A DNA stretch of 61,609 nucleotides from contig DBNW01000016.1 of assembly GCA_002299425.1 (NCBI GenBank), positions 10,525 through 72,133 on the forward strand, written 5' to 3'. Shown in pieces: positions 8,538 to 17,652 of this stretch; position 1 is the first letter of the stretch, and each line of letters begins with the position of its first letter. The notes under the pieces were generated by a model that had not been told where the DNA came from, searched no databases, and was given only the letters and a program-made list of their open reading frames with translations. The position numbers and the translations under genes were made by a program. This DNA is from Methylococcaceae bacterium UBA662 (lineage in GTDB: Bacteria > Pseudomonadota > Gammaproteobacteria > Methylococcales > Methylomonadaceae).

Positions 8538-8904
8538 CCACCCGCAGAACAGGACGCGCGGGTGTTTTCTTTTCAGGCGGCGGGGTTTCATTTTCGTTAT
8601 CTTGATCAAAAATCATGCCCTTGCCATTTTCTTTGGCATAAAGCGCTAGCACTGCGGCAACCGGTACATAAATATGCAGGGGCTTGCCACTGAACCGGGC
8701 ATCGAACTGAATATCTGTATTGCCTAAAGCCAAACTTTGTATGGCTTGTGGCCTGATATTCAGAACAATTTTCCCATCTTCTACGGATTTTTGCGGCACT
8801 ATCGCTCCAGGATATTCAGCATTGACCAGCAAGTACGGAGTCAAGTTGTTATCAACAATCCACTCATAAATGGCTCGTATCAAGTAGGGTTTTAAGGGCG
8901 TCAT
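8530..8904 (-). CDS. sspB: ClpXP protease specificity-enhancing factor SspB
   Basis: SspB binds ssrA-tagged proteins and hands them to ClpXP. The 124-residue protein shows the family start PYLIRAIYEWIVDNNLTPY (residues 6-24), the ssrA-binding beta domain with LNIRPQAIQSLALGN, and a charged linker ending in PARPVLRVVK, the conserved C-terminal ClpX-docking tail. It overlaps the end of sspA by 4 nt in the usual sspA-sspB operon. The 3' end overlaps the convergent Nudix gene by 8 nt. Confidence 0.93.
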   Translation of the reverse strand: MTPLKPYLIRAIYEWIVDNNLTPYLLVNAEYPGAIVPQKSVEDGKIVLNIRPQAIQSLALGNTDIQFDARFSGKPLHIYVPVAAVLALYAKENGKGMIFDQDNENETPPPEKKTPARPVLRVVK

Positions 8905-9536
8905 CGCGCTATTCCTGCCATATCTTTCTCTGCTTCGCTTAAGCTGCGCTTGAAGCCAGTGCGTTTGAAAATACGCTGTGCGTACTGGGTGATTTCATCG
9001 TTTGGGGTGCTGACATCAACGCCTAAACTGGGCAACCGCCACAATAAAGGACCTATCACACAATCAATGAGCGAAAACTCATCGTTCATAAAAAATGGCC
9101 TGGCTGCAAATACCGACGCCGATGCTAACAGGCTTTCGCGCAGCAGTTTTTTGGCGCGTGCCGATTTTTTCTCCCCGGAATACAGAATTTCATCAAGCAA
9201 CTGATACCAGTCCTGGTCTATGCGCTTAATGACCATGCGTGCAATGGCCCGAGAGACGGGATCCATTTGGTGCAGTGGCGGGTGTGGGAAACGTTCATCA
9301 AGGTATTCCATGATGATGCGTGAGTCGTACAACACCAAGTCGCGTTCTATCAAAGTGGGCGAAACACCGGTAGGGTTCAGTTCCAACAAGTCTTCAGGCG
9401 GGTCGTTTGGGTTGTAAAATTCAACATCGGAGGCGATCCCCTTTTCGTACAAAACGAATCGGGCACAGTGGCTCATAGGACAAATCGGTGAGGAAAACAG
9501 TGTCATTACGGATTTACGGGTAATAATGTTTGCCAC
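8901..9536 (-). CDS. sspA: stringent starvation protein A
   Basis: SspA is an RNA-polymerase-associated protein with a glutathione-S-transferase fold but no GST activity in known members. The motifs VMTLFSSPICPMSHCARFVL (thioredoxin-like N-terminus), SRIIMEYLDERFPHPPL and DEFSLIDCVIGPLLWRLP are family hallmarks. I take the GTG at 9536 as start (AGAGG 9 nt upstream), giving 211 aa; an upstream TTG at 9545 lies too close to the same ribosome site. Unlike E. coli SspA, the thioredoxin-like region carries two cysteines (CPMSHC). It lies between petABC and sspB, an arrangement common in Beta- and Gammaproteobacteria. Confidence 0.92.
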   Translation of the reverse strand: MANIITRKSVMTLFSSPICPMSHCARFVLYEKGIASDVEFYNPNDPPEDLLELNPTGVSPTLIERDLVLYDSRIIMEYLDERFPHPPLHQMDPVSRAIARMVIKRIDQDWYQLLDEILYSGEKKSARAKKLLRESLLASASVFAARPFFMNDEFSLIDCVIGPLLWRLPSLGVDVSTPNDEITQYAQRIFKRTGFKRSLSEAEKDMAGIAR

Positions 9537-9582
9537 AAATAACAACCTCTGAAAACATTCTGGATGGTAAAAAAAACGACGG

Positions 9583-9591
9583 ATTATACCA
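9583..9591 (-). promoter_or_regulatory. extended -10 promoter for sspAB
   Basis: The minus strand carries TGGTATAAT, an extended -10 element with a perfect hexamer, about 47 nt before the sspA start. No good -35 is present, as is common for extended -10 promoters. It would allow sspAB transcription independent of petABC. Confidence 0.5.
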
Positions 9592-9704
9592 GAAAATAAA
9601 GAAGCGTTTTTGTTGGTGGCTCAGTGCAAATAATGCTAAGAGTTACAGGCCGCGCTACGCTTTGCAGGGTTAACAGCCTAGGCGGCCTGGTAAATTTTCG
9701 GGCT

Positions 9705-10427
9705 TTAATGAATGTCCTTCCAATACTCTCTTTTTAAAAGATAAGCAATTACGGCAAAAATAAGCAGGAAAAACAACACATAACGCCCTAAAGCTTTGCG
9801 TTCTTGTTGTTCGGGTTCGCCCACATAAACCAGAAAGTTAACCAAGTCGTTGGTTAAGCGACTGAATTCTTGTTCTGATAATTTTCCCGGAGTGGTCAGT
9901 TCCAATTCCAGATGCTTCCCCCAAATGGTCTTGCGGGTTTTGGCCACCTGCTCGCCCTGCAGTTGCCAAAATGGGTTCGGCATGGCCGTCTGCGGGTAAA
10001 TTAGGTTGTTGACACCGAATGGACGTTGTGCGTCGGTGTAGTAGCTGGTTAAGTAGCTGTACAGCCAGTCGGCCCCCCGTGACCGGGCAATCAGTGACAA
10101 ATCCGGCGGCTGCACCCCGAACCATTTCTCGGCGTCGCGCTTGTTCATAGCCGTATGCAGCGGGTCATAAATACCGGCACCTTCCGGGGCGATTTCTGTC
10201 AAGACGGTTTTTTCATCGGTCCCGGTGTCCAGAGCAATACGCAGGTACCGCATGTACTTGACTGAATGGCAGCCTAAACAATAGGTGACGAAATGTTTAG
10301 CTCCCCGCAACAGCGATACCCTGTTGGAAGGGTCGATGTTGGCTGTTTGTAACAGTGCTTTTTCCGAGGCATTAGCGGAAAAGCAAAAAGCCAAGAACAA
10401 AAGAAAAACGGCAGTGTAGGTTTTCAT
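9705..10427 (-). CDS. petC: cytochrome bc1 complex, cytochrome c1
   Basis: Membrane-anchored c-type cytochrome that passes electrons from the Rieske protein to soluble cytochrome c. It has a signal peptide (residues 1-20, ending ANA), a heme-binding CLGCH motif (residues 50-54), a methionine ligand candidate in QTAMPNPFW, and a C-terminal anchor helix (VLFFLLIFAVIAYLL). The length of 240 aa is normal. It is the last gene of petA-petB-petC, 3 nt after petB. Confidence 0.95.
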   Translation of the reverse strand: MKTYTAVFLLFLAFCFSANASEKALLQTANIDPSNRVSLLRGAKHFVTYCLGCHSVKYMRYLRIALDTGTDEKTVLTEIAPEGAGIYDPLHTAMNKRDAEKWFGVQPPDLSLIARSRGADWLYSYLTSYYTDAQRPFGVNNLIYPQTAMPNPFWQLQGEQVAKTRKTIWGKHLELELTTPGKLSEQEFSRLTNDLVNFLVYVGEPEQQERKALGRYVLFFLLIFAVIAYLLKREYWKDIH

Positions 10428-10430
10428 AAG

Positions 10431-11837
10431 TCAATCCAAGCTTTCTACAATTTTTTTGCCAAAACGGCTAAGCACTTTAATGATGCCCTCCGGGTTGGGT
10501 CGCCGGTTATAAAAAGCCCCCCTAAAGGCAGGGTCGCCGATTTCTGATTGGGAGGGCTTAATAATCGTAATTTCTTCAAGCAAAGCCGGCAGATCGTCTT
10601 CTATCTCGTGATGCGGGGATACCCGAGTGGGTACCGGTTTGGTTTTTTCCCAGCGGGTGTACAACGGCATCAGTAAGAAGAAAGCAAAATAAATGGCGGT
10701 AAAAATTCGCGCAAATACGGTGAGGGTCGGCGTAGCCGGTTGTGTGCCGAGATAGCCCAGAGCAATAAAACTGATAACGAAAAGTAACAGTGCTTTTTTG
10801 TAGAAACCGCTGCGGTAACGGATGGAACGCACGGGGTTGCGGTCTAACCAGGGTAAAAGAAACAACACCACGATGGCCCCACCCATGCCTACGACTCCAG
10901 CAAACTTGTCGGGAATGGCGCGCAAAATGGCGTAAAAAGGCGTGAAATACCAAACCGGAGCGATATGCTCAGGGGTTTTCATCGGATCAGCGGGGATAAA
11001 ATTAGCGTGTTCCAGAAAATAGCCGTTCATTTCCGGCATATAAAAGATGACGGTGGCAAAAAACAACAAAAACACCGCCACGCCAAAAATGTCCTTGACC
11101 GTGTAGTAGGGGTGAAAAGGGATGCCGTCTAACGGTACGCCTTTTTCGTTCTTGTATTTTTTAATCTCAACCCCATCCGGGTTATTGGAACCCACCTCGT
11201 GCAAGGCCACCAAGTGCATAAACACTAACAAAATTAACACTAACGGTACGGCAATAACATGGAACGCAAAAAAACGGTTTAAGGTGGCATCGGATACGAC
11301 ATAATCGCCCCGTATCCACAGCGATAAATCATCGCCGATGACAGGAATAGCACTGAACAACGAAATGATTACCTGCGCACCCCAGTAAGACATTTGCCCC
11401 CAAGGCAGCAAATAGCCCATGAAGGCCTCCGCCATCAAGCAAACAAACAGCAACATGCCAAAAATCCAGACCAGTTCACGCGGTTGCTTGAAAGAGCCAT
11501 ACATCAAGCCACGGAACATGTGCAGGTAAATGACAATAAAAAATGCCGATGCGCCGGTCGAGTGCATGTACCGAACCAACCAACCCCAATGTACATCGCG
11601 CATGATGTACTCGACGGAATCAAACGCTAGGTGAGCGTCCGGTTTGTAGTTCATGGTCAACAAAATGCCAGTGACGATTTGGTTGAGCAGCATCAGCAAG
11701 GCCAGAGAGCCGAAAAAATACCAAAAATTGAAGTTTTTGGGTGCGTAGTAATTTGTCATGTGTTCTTCCCACACTTTGGCGAGCGGGAAGCGTTCTAAAA
11801 TCCATTGGCCGGCGTCGGCTAAGCGTTTCATTTTCAT
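10431..11837 (-). CDS. petB: cytochrome bc1 complex, cytochrome b
   Basis: Cytochrome b subunit that binds two hemes and the quinol sites. It shows the conserved GSLALLMLLNQIVTGILL and WGWLVRYMHSTGASAFF helices with heme histidines, GYLLPWGQMSYWGAQVI, and the Qo-site element as APVWYFTPFYAILR (the usual PEWY written PVWY). At 468 aa it is on the long side, with a C-terminal extension after the last helix (ending RFGKKIVESLD). The 5' end overlaps petA by 4 nt. Confidence 0.95.
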   Translation of the reverse strand: MKMKRLADAGQWILERFPLAKVWEEHMTNYYAPKNFNFWYFFGSLALLMLLNQIVTGILLTMNYKPDAHLAFDSVEYIMRDVHWGWLVRYMHSTGASAFFIVIYLHMFRGLMYGSFKQPRELVWIFGMLLFVCLMAEAFMGYLLPWGQMSYWGAQVIISLFSAIPVIGDDLSLWIRGDYVVSDATLNRFFAFHVIAVPLVLILLVFMHLVALHEVGSNNPDGVEIKKYKNEKGVPLDGIPFHPYYTVKDIFGVAVFLLFFATVIFYMPEMNGYFLEHANFIPADPMKTPEHIAPVWYFTPFYAILRAIPDKFAGVVGMGGAIVVLFLLPWLDRNPVRSIRYRSGFYKKALLLFVISFIALGYLGTQPATPTLTVFARIFTAIYFAFFLLMPLYTRWEKTKPVPTRVSPHHEIEDDLPALLEEITIIKPSQSEIGDPAFRGAFYNRRPNPEGIIKVLSRFGKKIVESLD

Positions 11838-12433
11838 GCCGTTTTCTCCCCGTTGGTTTCACCAACAATGATCTGGGTGTCGCTAACATAGCGATAAGGC
11901 GGTATTTCCAGGTTGGTGGGTGCGGGTACGCCCTGAAAAACGCGGCCGGCAAAATCAAACCAGGAGCCGTGGCACGGGCAGAAAAATCCCCCTTGCCAGC
12001 GTGCGCCTAAGTCGTGAGGAGCGACCTCAGGCCGGAAAGTTGGCGAACAACCTAGGTGGGTACACAAACCGACGGCAAGGAAAATTTCAGGCTTTATGGA
12101 GCGGGTAGGGTTTTTACAGGATGCAGGCTGGTCCGATGCGGTAGATTTTGGGTCCCTCAGTTGGTTTTCAATCACAGACAAGGTGGCTAGCATGGCAGGA
12201 GTCCGGTTCAAAATCCACACCGGCTTACCGCGCCATTCCACCCGCAGCAATTGCCCCGGCTCCATTTTGCTGATGTCAACCTCAACCGGGGCTCCGGCCG
12301 CCATCGCCTTGACGCTAGGCTGCATTTGGGCGAGAAAAGGGACGGCTAGATAGCCCGTGCCCACCGCGCCTACCACGGTGAGTGCCGAAGTTAAAAACTG
12401 GCGCTTGGAAGTGTCGACGCCTTCGTTGGTCAT
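11834..12433 (-). CDS. petA: cytochrome bc1 complex, Rieske iron-sulfur subunit
   Basis: Rieske 2Fe-2S protein of the bc1 complex. The cluster-binding boxes are CTHLGC (C124, H126, C129) and CPCHGS (C152, C154, H155, S157). The N-terminus carries a twin-arginine-like segment read as SKRQFLTSALTVVG, here KR rather than RR, forming the membrane anchor. I start at the ATG at 12433, which has AGGAGAG just upstream, giving 199 aa; the frame is open further upstream without a ribosome site. First gene of petABC. Confidence 0.95.
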   Translation of the reverse strand: MTNEGVDTSKRQFLTSALTVVGAVGTGYLAVPFLAQMQPSVKAMAAGAPVEVDISKMEPGQLLRVEWRGKPVWILNRTPAMLATLSVIENQLRDPKSTASDQPASCKNPTRSIKPEIFLAVGLCTHLGCSPTFRPEVAPHDLGARWQGGFFCPCHGSWFDFAGRVFQGVPAPTNLEIPPYRYVSDTQIIVGETNGEKTA

Positions 12434-12488
12434 GGTGAACTCTCCTGATGTGAGGTGTGCGTTGGCCGCACTATTTTTATGCCGGGTC

Positions 12489-12518
12489 AATATACCACTA
12501 GATAACCGTGAATTTGAA
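12489..12518 (-). promoter_or_regulatory. candidate petABC promoter
   Basis: On the minus strand, TTCAAA (12518-12513) and TATATT (12494-12489) are separated by 18 nt, matching sigma70 consensus at four and five of six positions, about 56 nt before the petA start. Prediction by inspection. Confidence 0.4.
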
Positions 12519-12657
12519 GGGCTGGGTTTTATATTGTTTCGGGTATCGTCGGGGTGTCTTAGGATGCCGCAAAAGCCCTTTTTAAGCGTACACTACGGCG
12601 TTTTTTTTGACGGTTTTGGGCAAGCCATGGTGAATGTACACGCCCTGCCTTGGCGGG

Positions 12658-13158
12658 CTAAAGCAGCACTAGCCCCAATCCGTAGGCACCCAGGTAAGTC
12701 ACTAAAAAATAAAACAAAGCCATCACCAAGCTTGCAGGCCAGTTGATGGCTAAGGTGCGGCCTAAAATGTAGGCGACCAGGAAAAACCCCCAGAACAGTT
12801 GTAAGCCCAATACATAAAGGCTGAGTGGGTCTTCGGTCGTGGTCATCCAGACCAACACCGGGATAAGGCTGGTGGCAACGGCGTTTAAGACAAATAGCAG
12901 AGCCGTTAGCACCTGCACATAAACGTACAAAATTTTGTTTAAAGCCAAGACAGTAGCGACAAGGACTAGGGTTAAAACAGTCTCAAACAGGACTTCATAG
13001 AATGACTCGACGGGGTCGTCGGTCATGTTGGCCTGCAAAAAAAATTCTAGGGTGAAGTAAAAAAAAATATTGTATTTGAGGAAGCTGAACGATCTGGGTA
13101 AATCCAGCGGGTTGAGGCTGAACCAACACAGCGGCAGGTATTGTCTTATGATGTCCAT
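12658..13158 (-). CDS. uncharacterised multi-pass membrane protein, Yip1-like topology
   Basis: A 166-residue integral membrane protein beginning MDIIRQYLPLCWFSLNPLDLPRS, a start reminiscent of short Yip1-type membrane proteins, followed by four to five hydrophobic helices. No catalytic residues are visible. The ATG at 13158 is chosen because the sequence upstream of it (TTPGTAHQTVA) looks non-coding; no strong ribosome site is seen. The gene stands alone on the minus strand between petA and the amidase. I do not assign a function. Confidence 0.6.
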   Translation of the reverse strand: MDIIRQYLPLCWFSLNPLDLPRSFSFLKYNIFFYFTLEFFLQANMTDDPVESFYEVLFETVLTLVLVATVLALNKILYVYVQVLTALLFVLNAVATSLIPVLVWMTTTEDPLSLYVLGLQLFWGFFLVAYILGRTLAINWPASLVMALFYFLVTYLGAYGLGLVLL

Positions 13159-13389
13159 GGCGACTGTTTGATGGGCTGTGCCGGGCGTGGTCAAAGTGGC
13201 AGTTTCCTTATGACGACCGACCCTGGATAATACCCCGATAACAGCCGATAATCTATCGGTTGCGCTTGCTTACGGCAATTCTCAATTTACCTGGCGGCCT
13301 TAAATATGGTCGCGTTTTGACCGTAAGTGCAGCGTTTAGAGCCGATTTAAACTGGCCATTTTTTCTCTGATTTTTTTGACTCACACCCA

Positions 13390-14280
13390 ATGAAACCACA
13401 CCTTTTAGTTACAGCCGTTCAACAATCCTGCGGTGCTGACCGTCAAACTAACTTGGATTTTTCCATTGCTAAGATACACGAGGCTGCGGCAGCAAAAGCC
13501 GATTTGGTTGTGTTGCCGGAACTGCATCTAGGACCTTATTTTTGCCAAAACGAGGATGTTGAACACTTCACACTGGCACAGGCCATCCCGGGTCCTAGCA
13601 CGGCCATTTTATCGGCGGCCGCCAAGACCGCAGGTGTGGTGGTGGTCTCGACTCTTTTTGAGGAAAGGGCCCCAGGGCTTTATCACAACACCGCTGTGGT
13701 TTTTGATAAAGACGGCAGCATCGCCGGAAAATACCGGAAAATGCACATCCCAGATGACCCGGGATTTTATGAGAAATACTATTTTACGCCCGGCGACTTA
13801 GGCTTTAAGCCCATTGATACCTCCATTGGCAGGTTGGGGATTCTGGTTTGCTGGGACCAGTGGTTTCCCGAAGCCGCCCGGCTGATGGCTTTGGCGGGTG
13901 CAGACTTGTTAATTTATCCCACCGCTATTGGCTGGGATTTGCAAGACAGCGCAGAGGAACGGCAGCGCCAGTTAGAGGCCTGGGTGATTTGCCAACGCGC
14001 CCATGCGGTGGCCAATGGCATTCCCGTGGTGGCGTGCAACCGTATCGGTTTTGAAGCCGCTCCCGATGCGGGGCGAGGCATCCTGTTTTGGGGCAATAGT
14101 TTTATGGCCGGCCCTCAAGGGGAGCTGCTTGAGCGTGCCAATGAGACGGATAACAGGTTGTTGACGTGCCGCTTAGATTTGGCAAGAGGTAAACGGGTAC
14201 GGCAAATATGGCCGTTTTTGCGTGACCGCCGGATTGATGAGTACGGCGGGTTATGTAAACGGTTTCTTGATGCCGACTAG
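13390..14280 (+). CDS. aguB: N-carbamoylputrescine amidase-type carbon-nitrogen hydrolase
   Basis: Nitrilase-superfamily enzyme. The catalytic triad is visible: E44 in VVLPELHLGPY, K117 in KYRKMHIPDDPG, C154 in ILVCWDQWFPEAAR. The stretch DDPGFYEKYYFTPGDLGFK and the CWDQWFPE context match N-carbamoylputrescine amidase (AguB), which converts N-carbamoylputrescine to putrescine in the agmatine route of polyamine synthesis. The partner agmatine deiminase (aguA), often adjacent, is not in this window, so substrate assignment rests on sequence only. The length of 296 aa is typical. Confidence 0.85.
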   Translation: MKPHLLVTAVQQSCGADRQTNLDFSIAKIHEAAAAKADLVVLPELHLGPYFCQNEDVEHFTLAQAIPGPSTAILSAAAKTAGVVVVSTLFEERAPGLYHNTAVVFDKDGSIAGKYRKMHIPDDPGFYEKYYFTPGDLGFKPIDTSIGRLGILVCWDQWFPEAARLMALAGADLLIYPTAIGWDLQDSAEERQRQLEAWVICQRAHAVANGIPVVACNRIGFEAAPDAGRGILFWGNSFMAGPQGELLERANETDNRLLTCRLDLARGKRVRQIWPFLRDRRIDEYGGLCKRFLDAD

Positions 14281-14355
14281 ACAGGCGGCGTACCCGGTTG
14301 ACTCAGCCAAGAATTGGGCTAAAGTGGCAGGCCATCCCTTGTGAACGAGTAGGCA

Positions 14356-15033
14356 ATGCTTATGTCCCCTTTATTGAACAGCGTAATCGTCCCGGCCAAA
14401 CAAACACACAGCCATTCTGTTATTTGGTTGCATGGCTTGGGTGCGGATGGTCATGATTTTGAAGGCATCACCGGTGAATTGACACTGACATTGGCCGGGC
14501 ATATCCGTTTTGTATTCCCGCATGCGCCGGTGCGACCGGTCACTGTTAACGGGGGTATGGCCATGCGGGCGTGGTACGACATTGTTGAATTGTCGCTTGA
14601 TAGTCAACCGGACACGGTCGCTATTAATGAATCAGCCTTAAGCATACACGCGCTGATCGGACACGAAAAAAACAGCGGAATAGCGGCCGAGAACATTTTG
14701 CTGGCCGGTTTTTCCCAGGGGGGCGTAGTGGCTTTGCATGCCGGCATCACATACCCAGAAAAACTGGCCGGTATTTTGGCGTTATCGGCTTACCTGCCGA
14801 CGCTTGACCAACTGGCCGGCAGGTACGCGATCGCCAATGCCCGCACAGCGGTTTTTATGGGGCATGGCATTTTAGATTCGGTGGTGCCTATCGAAGCGGC
14901 TAAAGCTGCTTGTGATGGGTTAGAAAAACTAGGGTACAGGGTAAGCTGGCACGATTACCTGATGGAGCATTCGGTTTGCGCTGAGGAAATTCGGCATATT
15001 AGCGAATTTATCAACCAGGCCTTTGCTACTTGA
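14356..15033 (+). CDS. carboxylesterase / acyl-protein thioesterase-like hydrolase
   Basis: Alpha/beta hydrolase of the carboxylesterase/phospholipase (Abhydrolase_2) type. The nucleophile elbow is GFSQGG (S120), with D174 in GILDSVVP and H205 in LMEHSVC completing a triad; WLHGLGADGHDF forms the oxyanion region. The length of 225 aa is standard. Natural substrate unknown. The start could equally be the ATG two codons downstream (14362). It follows aguB at 75 nt and may be co-transcribed. Confidence 0.85.
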   Translation: MLMSPLLNSVIVPAKQTHSHSVIWLHGLGADGHDFEGITGELTLTLAGHIRFVFPHAPVRPVTVNGGMAMRAWYDIVELSLDSQPDTVAINESALSIHALIGHEKNSGIAAENILLAGFSQGGVVALHAGITYPEKLAGILALSAYLPTLDQLAGRYAIANARTAVFMGHGILDSVVPIEAAKAACDGLEKLGYRVSWHDYLMEHSVCAEEIRHISEFINQAFAT

Positions 15034-15036
15034 TGC

Positions 15037-15068
15037 GGCAACAGACATAACTTAAGAAGTCTGTTGCC
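15037..15068. terminator. hairpin between convergent genes
   Basis: A perfect 10-bp inverted repeat GGCAACAGAC/GTCTGTTGCC with a 12-nt loop lies between the stops of the esterase and the minus-strand membrane gene. No T run follows on either strand, so it is a terminator-like or transcript-end-stabilising hairpin rather than a canonical intrinsic terminator. Confidence 0.45.
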
Positions 15069-15078
15069 AGGCCAATGA

Positions 15079-15420
15079 CTAGCCTTGCAGTTCGGCGACG
15101 ATGCCGTTAAAAGCTTCAACCCTAGCTTTCCCGGTTTTGACCAAGTCGATACCAGTATCTACCATCATGGCGCATAGCCCTGGCGTTCTATAGACCACTA
15201 GGCACAAATAACAGACGACGGGTATCGCCAGCAAGTCGACGATAAAACTATGCAAGCCAACCAAGCTAAAAAATTTTATCAACAAAGAAATCAAATCCAG
15301 GGGTAACAGCACCAACGTCCCAAAATAAGCGGTCACCATAAAGGTGAACAATACAAAAACAACAAACTGAAGCAGCCTTACCAAGGCGATGTTTATTTTT
15401 TTATTCATTTTAATTTTCAT
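15079..15420 (-). CDS. small uncharacterised membrane protein
   Basis: A 113-residue protein with a short basic start (MKIKMNKKINIALVRLLQF), two to three hydrophobic helices (about residues 15-35, 38-55, 60-80) and a hydrophilic end. No recognised domain. The start could be the first ATG (15420) or the one four codons in (15408). A perfect TATAAT occurs about 75 nt upstream (15497-15492, minus strand) without a clear -35. Confidence 0.55.
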   Translation of the reverse strand: MKIKMNKKINIALVRLLQFVVFVLFTFMVTAYFGTLVLLPLDLISLLIKFFSLVGLHSFIVDLLAIPVVCYLCLVVYRTPGLCAMMVDTGIDLVKTGKARVEAFNGIVAELQG

Positions 15421-15539
15421 CCAGATAACTGTAAGAAAGCCTTTTTTGTGGTTGTTACGGTAGAGGGAAAGCCCCGCTTTTAGAGCGCGGCATTATACCT
15501 TAAAAGCCGCTGCTAGCCTGTAGCTTTATTGCAATAACG

Positions 15540-16196
15540 TCAGGGTTTCCTCAGGAACAAAGGGTGCAGCAAACTGCCCGCCAAAAATCCCCCAAGATGG
15601 GCCCACCAAGCGATATCAGCACTAACCTGGGCAAACAGCAACGTGGTTGTCGCGTTATACAGCTGCCAGAGTATCCAAAGCCCTAAAAAAGCGATGGCAG
15701 GAATGCTAAAGACCAATGGCGGAAACAGTACCACTACCCGTGCCAACGGGTACAGGAAATAATAAGCCCCTAAGACCCCTGCAATGCTGCCAGAGGCACC
15801 CACCACCGGAATGGTAAGGGTTGGGTCGAAATGCCACTGCAGCCAAGTCGCGATAATGCCGCACAGCAAATAAAAAACAAAAAATGGCAAACGGCCCATG
15901 CGGTCTTCGATATTGTCGGCGAATATCCACAAAAACCAGACGTTCATCAGCAGGTGCAGCCAAGTGGCATGGATGAACAGGTTGGTGGCAAAAGACAGGT
16001 AGCCGTCAAAAGGCCATTCCGTCCCTGCGCCATCGGCATACCTAGCGGGTACCATGCCATACAGGTGCAGTAAACGAAAACTGACGTGGTCGGGCAGCAG
16101 CATCATGGTCGCATAGACCAGCGTACAAACGGCGATGATGCCCCAAGTGACAAAAGGCTTGTTATGGCACGGAGCGGTATCACGGATGGGGATCAT
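15540..16196 (-). CDS. rhomboid family intramembrane serine protease
   Basis: Six-helix rhomboid protease that cleaves membrane-embedded substrates. The HxxxN motif is H81-LLM-N85, the catalytic serine is S135 in GASGSIAG, and the catalytic histidine is H200 in AWWAHLGGFLAG. The length of 218 aa is typical of the short bacterial class. The start IPIRDTAPCHNKPFV is also typical of this group. Physiological substrate unknown. Confidence 0.9.
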   Translation of the reverse strand: MIPIRDTAPCHNKPFVTWGIIAVCTLVYATMMLLPDHVSFRLLHLYGMVPARYADGAGTEWPFDGYLSFATNLFIHATWLHLLMNVWFLWIFADNIEDRMGRLPFFVFYLLCGIIATWLQWHFDPTLTIPVVGASGSIAGVLGAYYFLYPLARVVVLFPPLVFSIPAIAFLGLWILWQLYNATTTLLFAQVSADIAWWAHLGGFLAGSLLHPLFLRKP

Positions 16197-16238
16197 GCGC
16201 GGCGGTCCTGGAAGGGTAGGGTTGCTAAGCTTAGCAGC

Positions 16239-16268
16239 TTAACGTCAAACGGCACAAACGCTTATAAT
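16239..16268 (+). promoter_or_regulatory. candidate promoter of DEAD-box helicase
   Basis: TTAACG (16239-16244) and a perfect TATAAT (16263-16268) with an 18-nt spacer lie just upstream of the helicase gene, placing transcription start near 16275. A GCTAAGCTTAGC palindrome (about 16223-16234) lies immediately upstream and could bind a regulator. Confidence 0.5.
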
Positions 16269-16306
16269 GCAGCCTCTTTTTTCTCTTGCAATGGCTTAGA
16301 TCTTAC

Positions 16307-17629
16307 ATGTCACCCACACCGTATCTGCACGCCCCCACATTTTCCGGTTTGGGCCTTGATGAAAATCTACTGGCTGTGCTGCCGTCCTTGGGTTTTGAGT
16401 CCCCTACGCCGGTGCAATGTCAAGCCATTCCTCTGGCGGTGGCCGGCCAAGACCTACTGGTCAGTGCTGAGACGGGCAGCGGCAAGACTTTAGCCTTTTT
16501 GCTACCCTGCTTGCAACGGCTCATAGCCTCGCCAACCACCGTATTTGGGACGCGGGTGCTCATACTGACGCCCACCCGGGAATTGGCTCAGCAACTAGCC
16601 GGACACTGCCAGCCATTGCACCAACACTGCGGCTTACGCATGGCCGTGGTAACTGGGGGTGAGGATTTTAAACGCCAACAAACGGCACTGCGGCGCAACG
16701 CGGAAATTATTATCGCTACGCCGGGGCGGTTGCTGGAATTGTTGAGTGCTGGGGCGTGTGATTTCGGCCACCTGACGGTGCTGGTTCTGGATGAAGCAGA
16801 CCGCATGCTGGATATGGGGTTTAGCGAGGCCGTGCTGACCATCATCAGTCATTGCCGCAGCAACCGGCAAACGCTGTTGTTTTCGGCCACGCTCAACCAC
16901 GGCGGGGTTATGCACATGGCCAAGCAGGTGCTTAAAGACTATCAGGCCATAAACCTAAACGACCGGTATGAAGTCCACAGCAATATAGAGCAGCAAATAG
17001 TATTGGCGGACGACCATGCACATAAGCTAAAACTTTTGGCCTGGCTTTTAAGCCACAGCAATGAAGACAAGGCATTGGTGTTTGCTAATACCCGTGAACA
17101 CGCCATAGAACTGAAAAAATCTTTGCAGAGCCAAGGGGTTAGAGTAGGGTTGTTGCATGGCGAGCTGGATCATTCCGAGCGCAAACGGACCATGGCATTG
17201 TTCCAAAACGGGGTTGTTAAGGCGTTGCTGGCAACTGACCTAGCGGCGCGCGGCTTGGATATTGTCGGGGTTGGCCTGGTGGTTAACTTCGATGTTCCGC
17301 GCAGTGCGGTGATTTATACCCACCGCATTGGCCGGACCGGCCGTGCCGGCAAAAAAGGCCAGGCCATTACCTTTGTCACCCGCGCCGACTGGAACCTCGC
17401 TGCCAGCATACAGCGGTATTTGCGGCAACAGTTCCAACTGCGCCAAATCAACGGGTTGCTGGGGCAGTTTGACGGGCCGAAAAAAATCAAGTTATCCGGT
17501 AAGGCGGCGGGCAGCAAAAAGCAAACAGCAACGGATAAAAAAAAGCCAACGGCAAAAATAAAAATCCGCCACCGCGATCAAAAAAACATTGGCAAACGCA
17601 AGCAACCCGTCCACAAGCCGGATCAGTAA
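16307..17629 (+). CDS. DEAD-box ATP-dependent RNA helicase
   Basis: DEAD-box helicase with all core motifs: Q motif (SPTPVQCQAIP), Walker A AETGSGKT (about residues 54-61), PTREL, DEAD (VLDEADRML), SAT, ATDLAARGLDI and HRIGRTGRAG. The C-terminal 60 residues are a lysine-rich basic tail (KKQTATDKKKPTAKIK...), as in RhlE/SrmB-like helicases that act on ribosomal RNA or mRNA decay; which one is not settled. The ATG at 16307 is chosen because the in-frame codon upstream (16286) is a TTG close to the predicted transcription start. Confidence 0.92.
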   Translation: MSPTPYLHAPTFSGLGLDENLLAVLPSLGFESPTPVQCQAIPLAVAGQDLLVSAETGSGKTLAFLLPCLQRLIASPTTVFGTRVLILTPTRELAQQLAGHCQPLHQHCGLRMAVVTGGEDFKRQQTALRRNAEIIIATPGRLLELLSAGACDFGHLTVLVLDEADRMLDMGFSEAVLTIISHCRSNRQTLLFSATLNHGGVMHMAKQVLKDYQAINLNDRYEVHSNIEQQIVLADDHAHKLKLLAWLLSHSNEDKALVFANTREHAIELKKSLQSQGVRVGLLHGELDHSERKRTMALFQNGVVKALLATDLAARGLDIVGVGLVVNFDVPRSAVIYTHRIGRTGRAGKKGQAITFVTRADWNLAASIQRYLRQQFQLRQINGLLGQFDGPKKIKLSGKAAGSKKQTATDKKKPTAKIKIRHRDQKNIGKRKQPVHKPDQ

Positions 17630-17652
17630 ATTTGTCGCCCAGCCAAATTCAA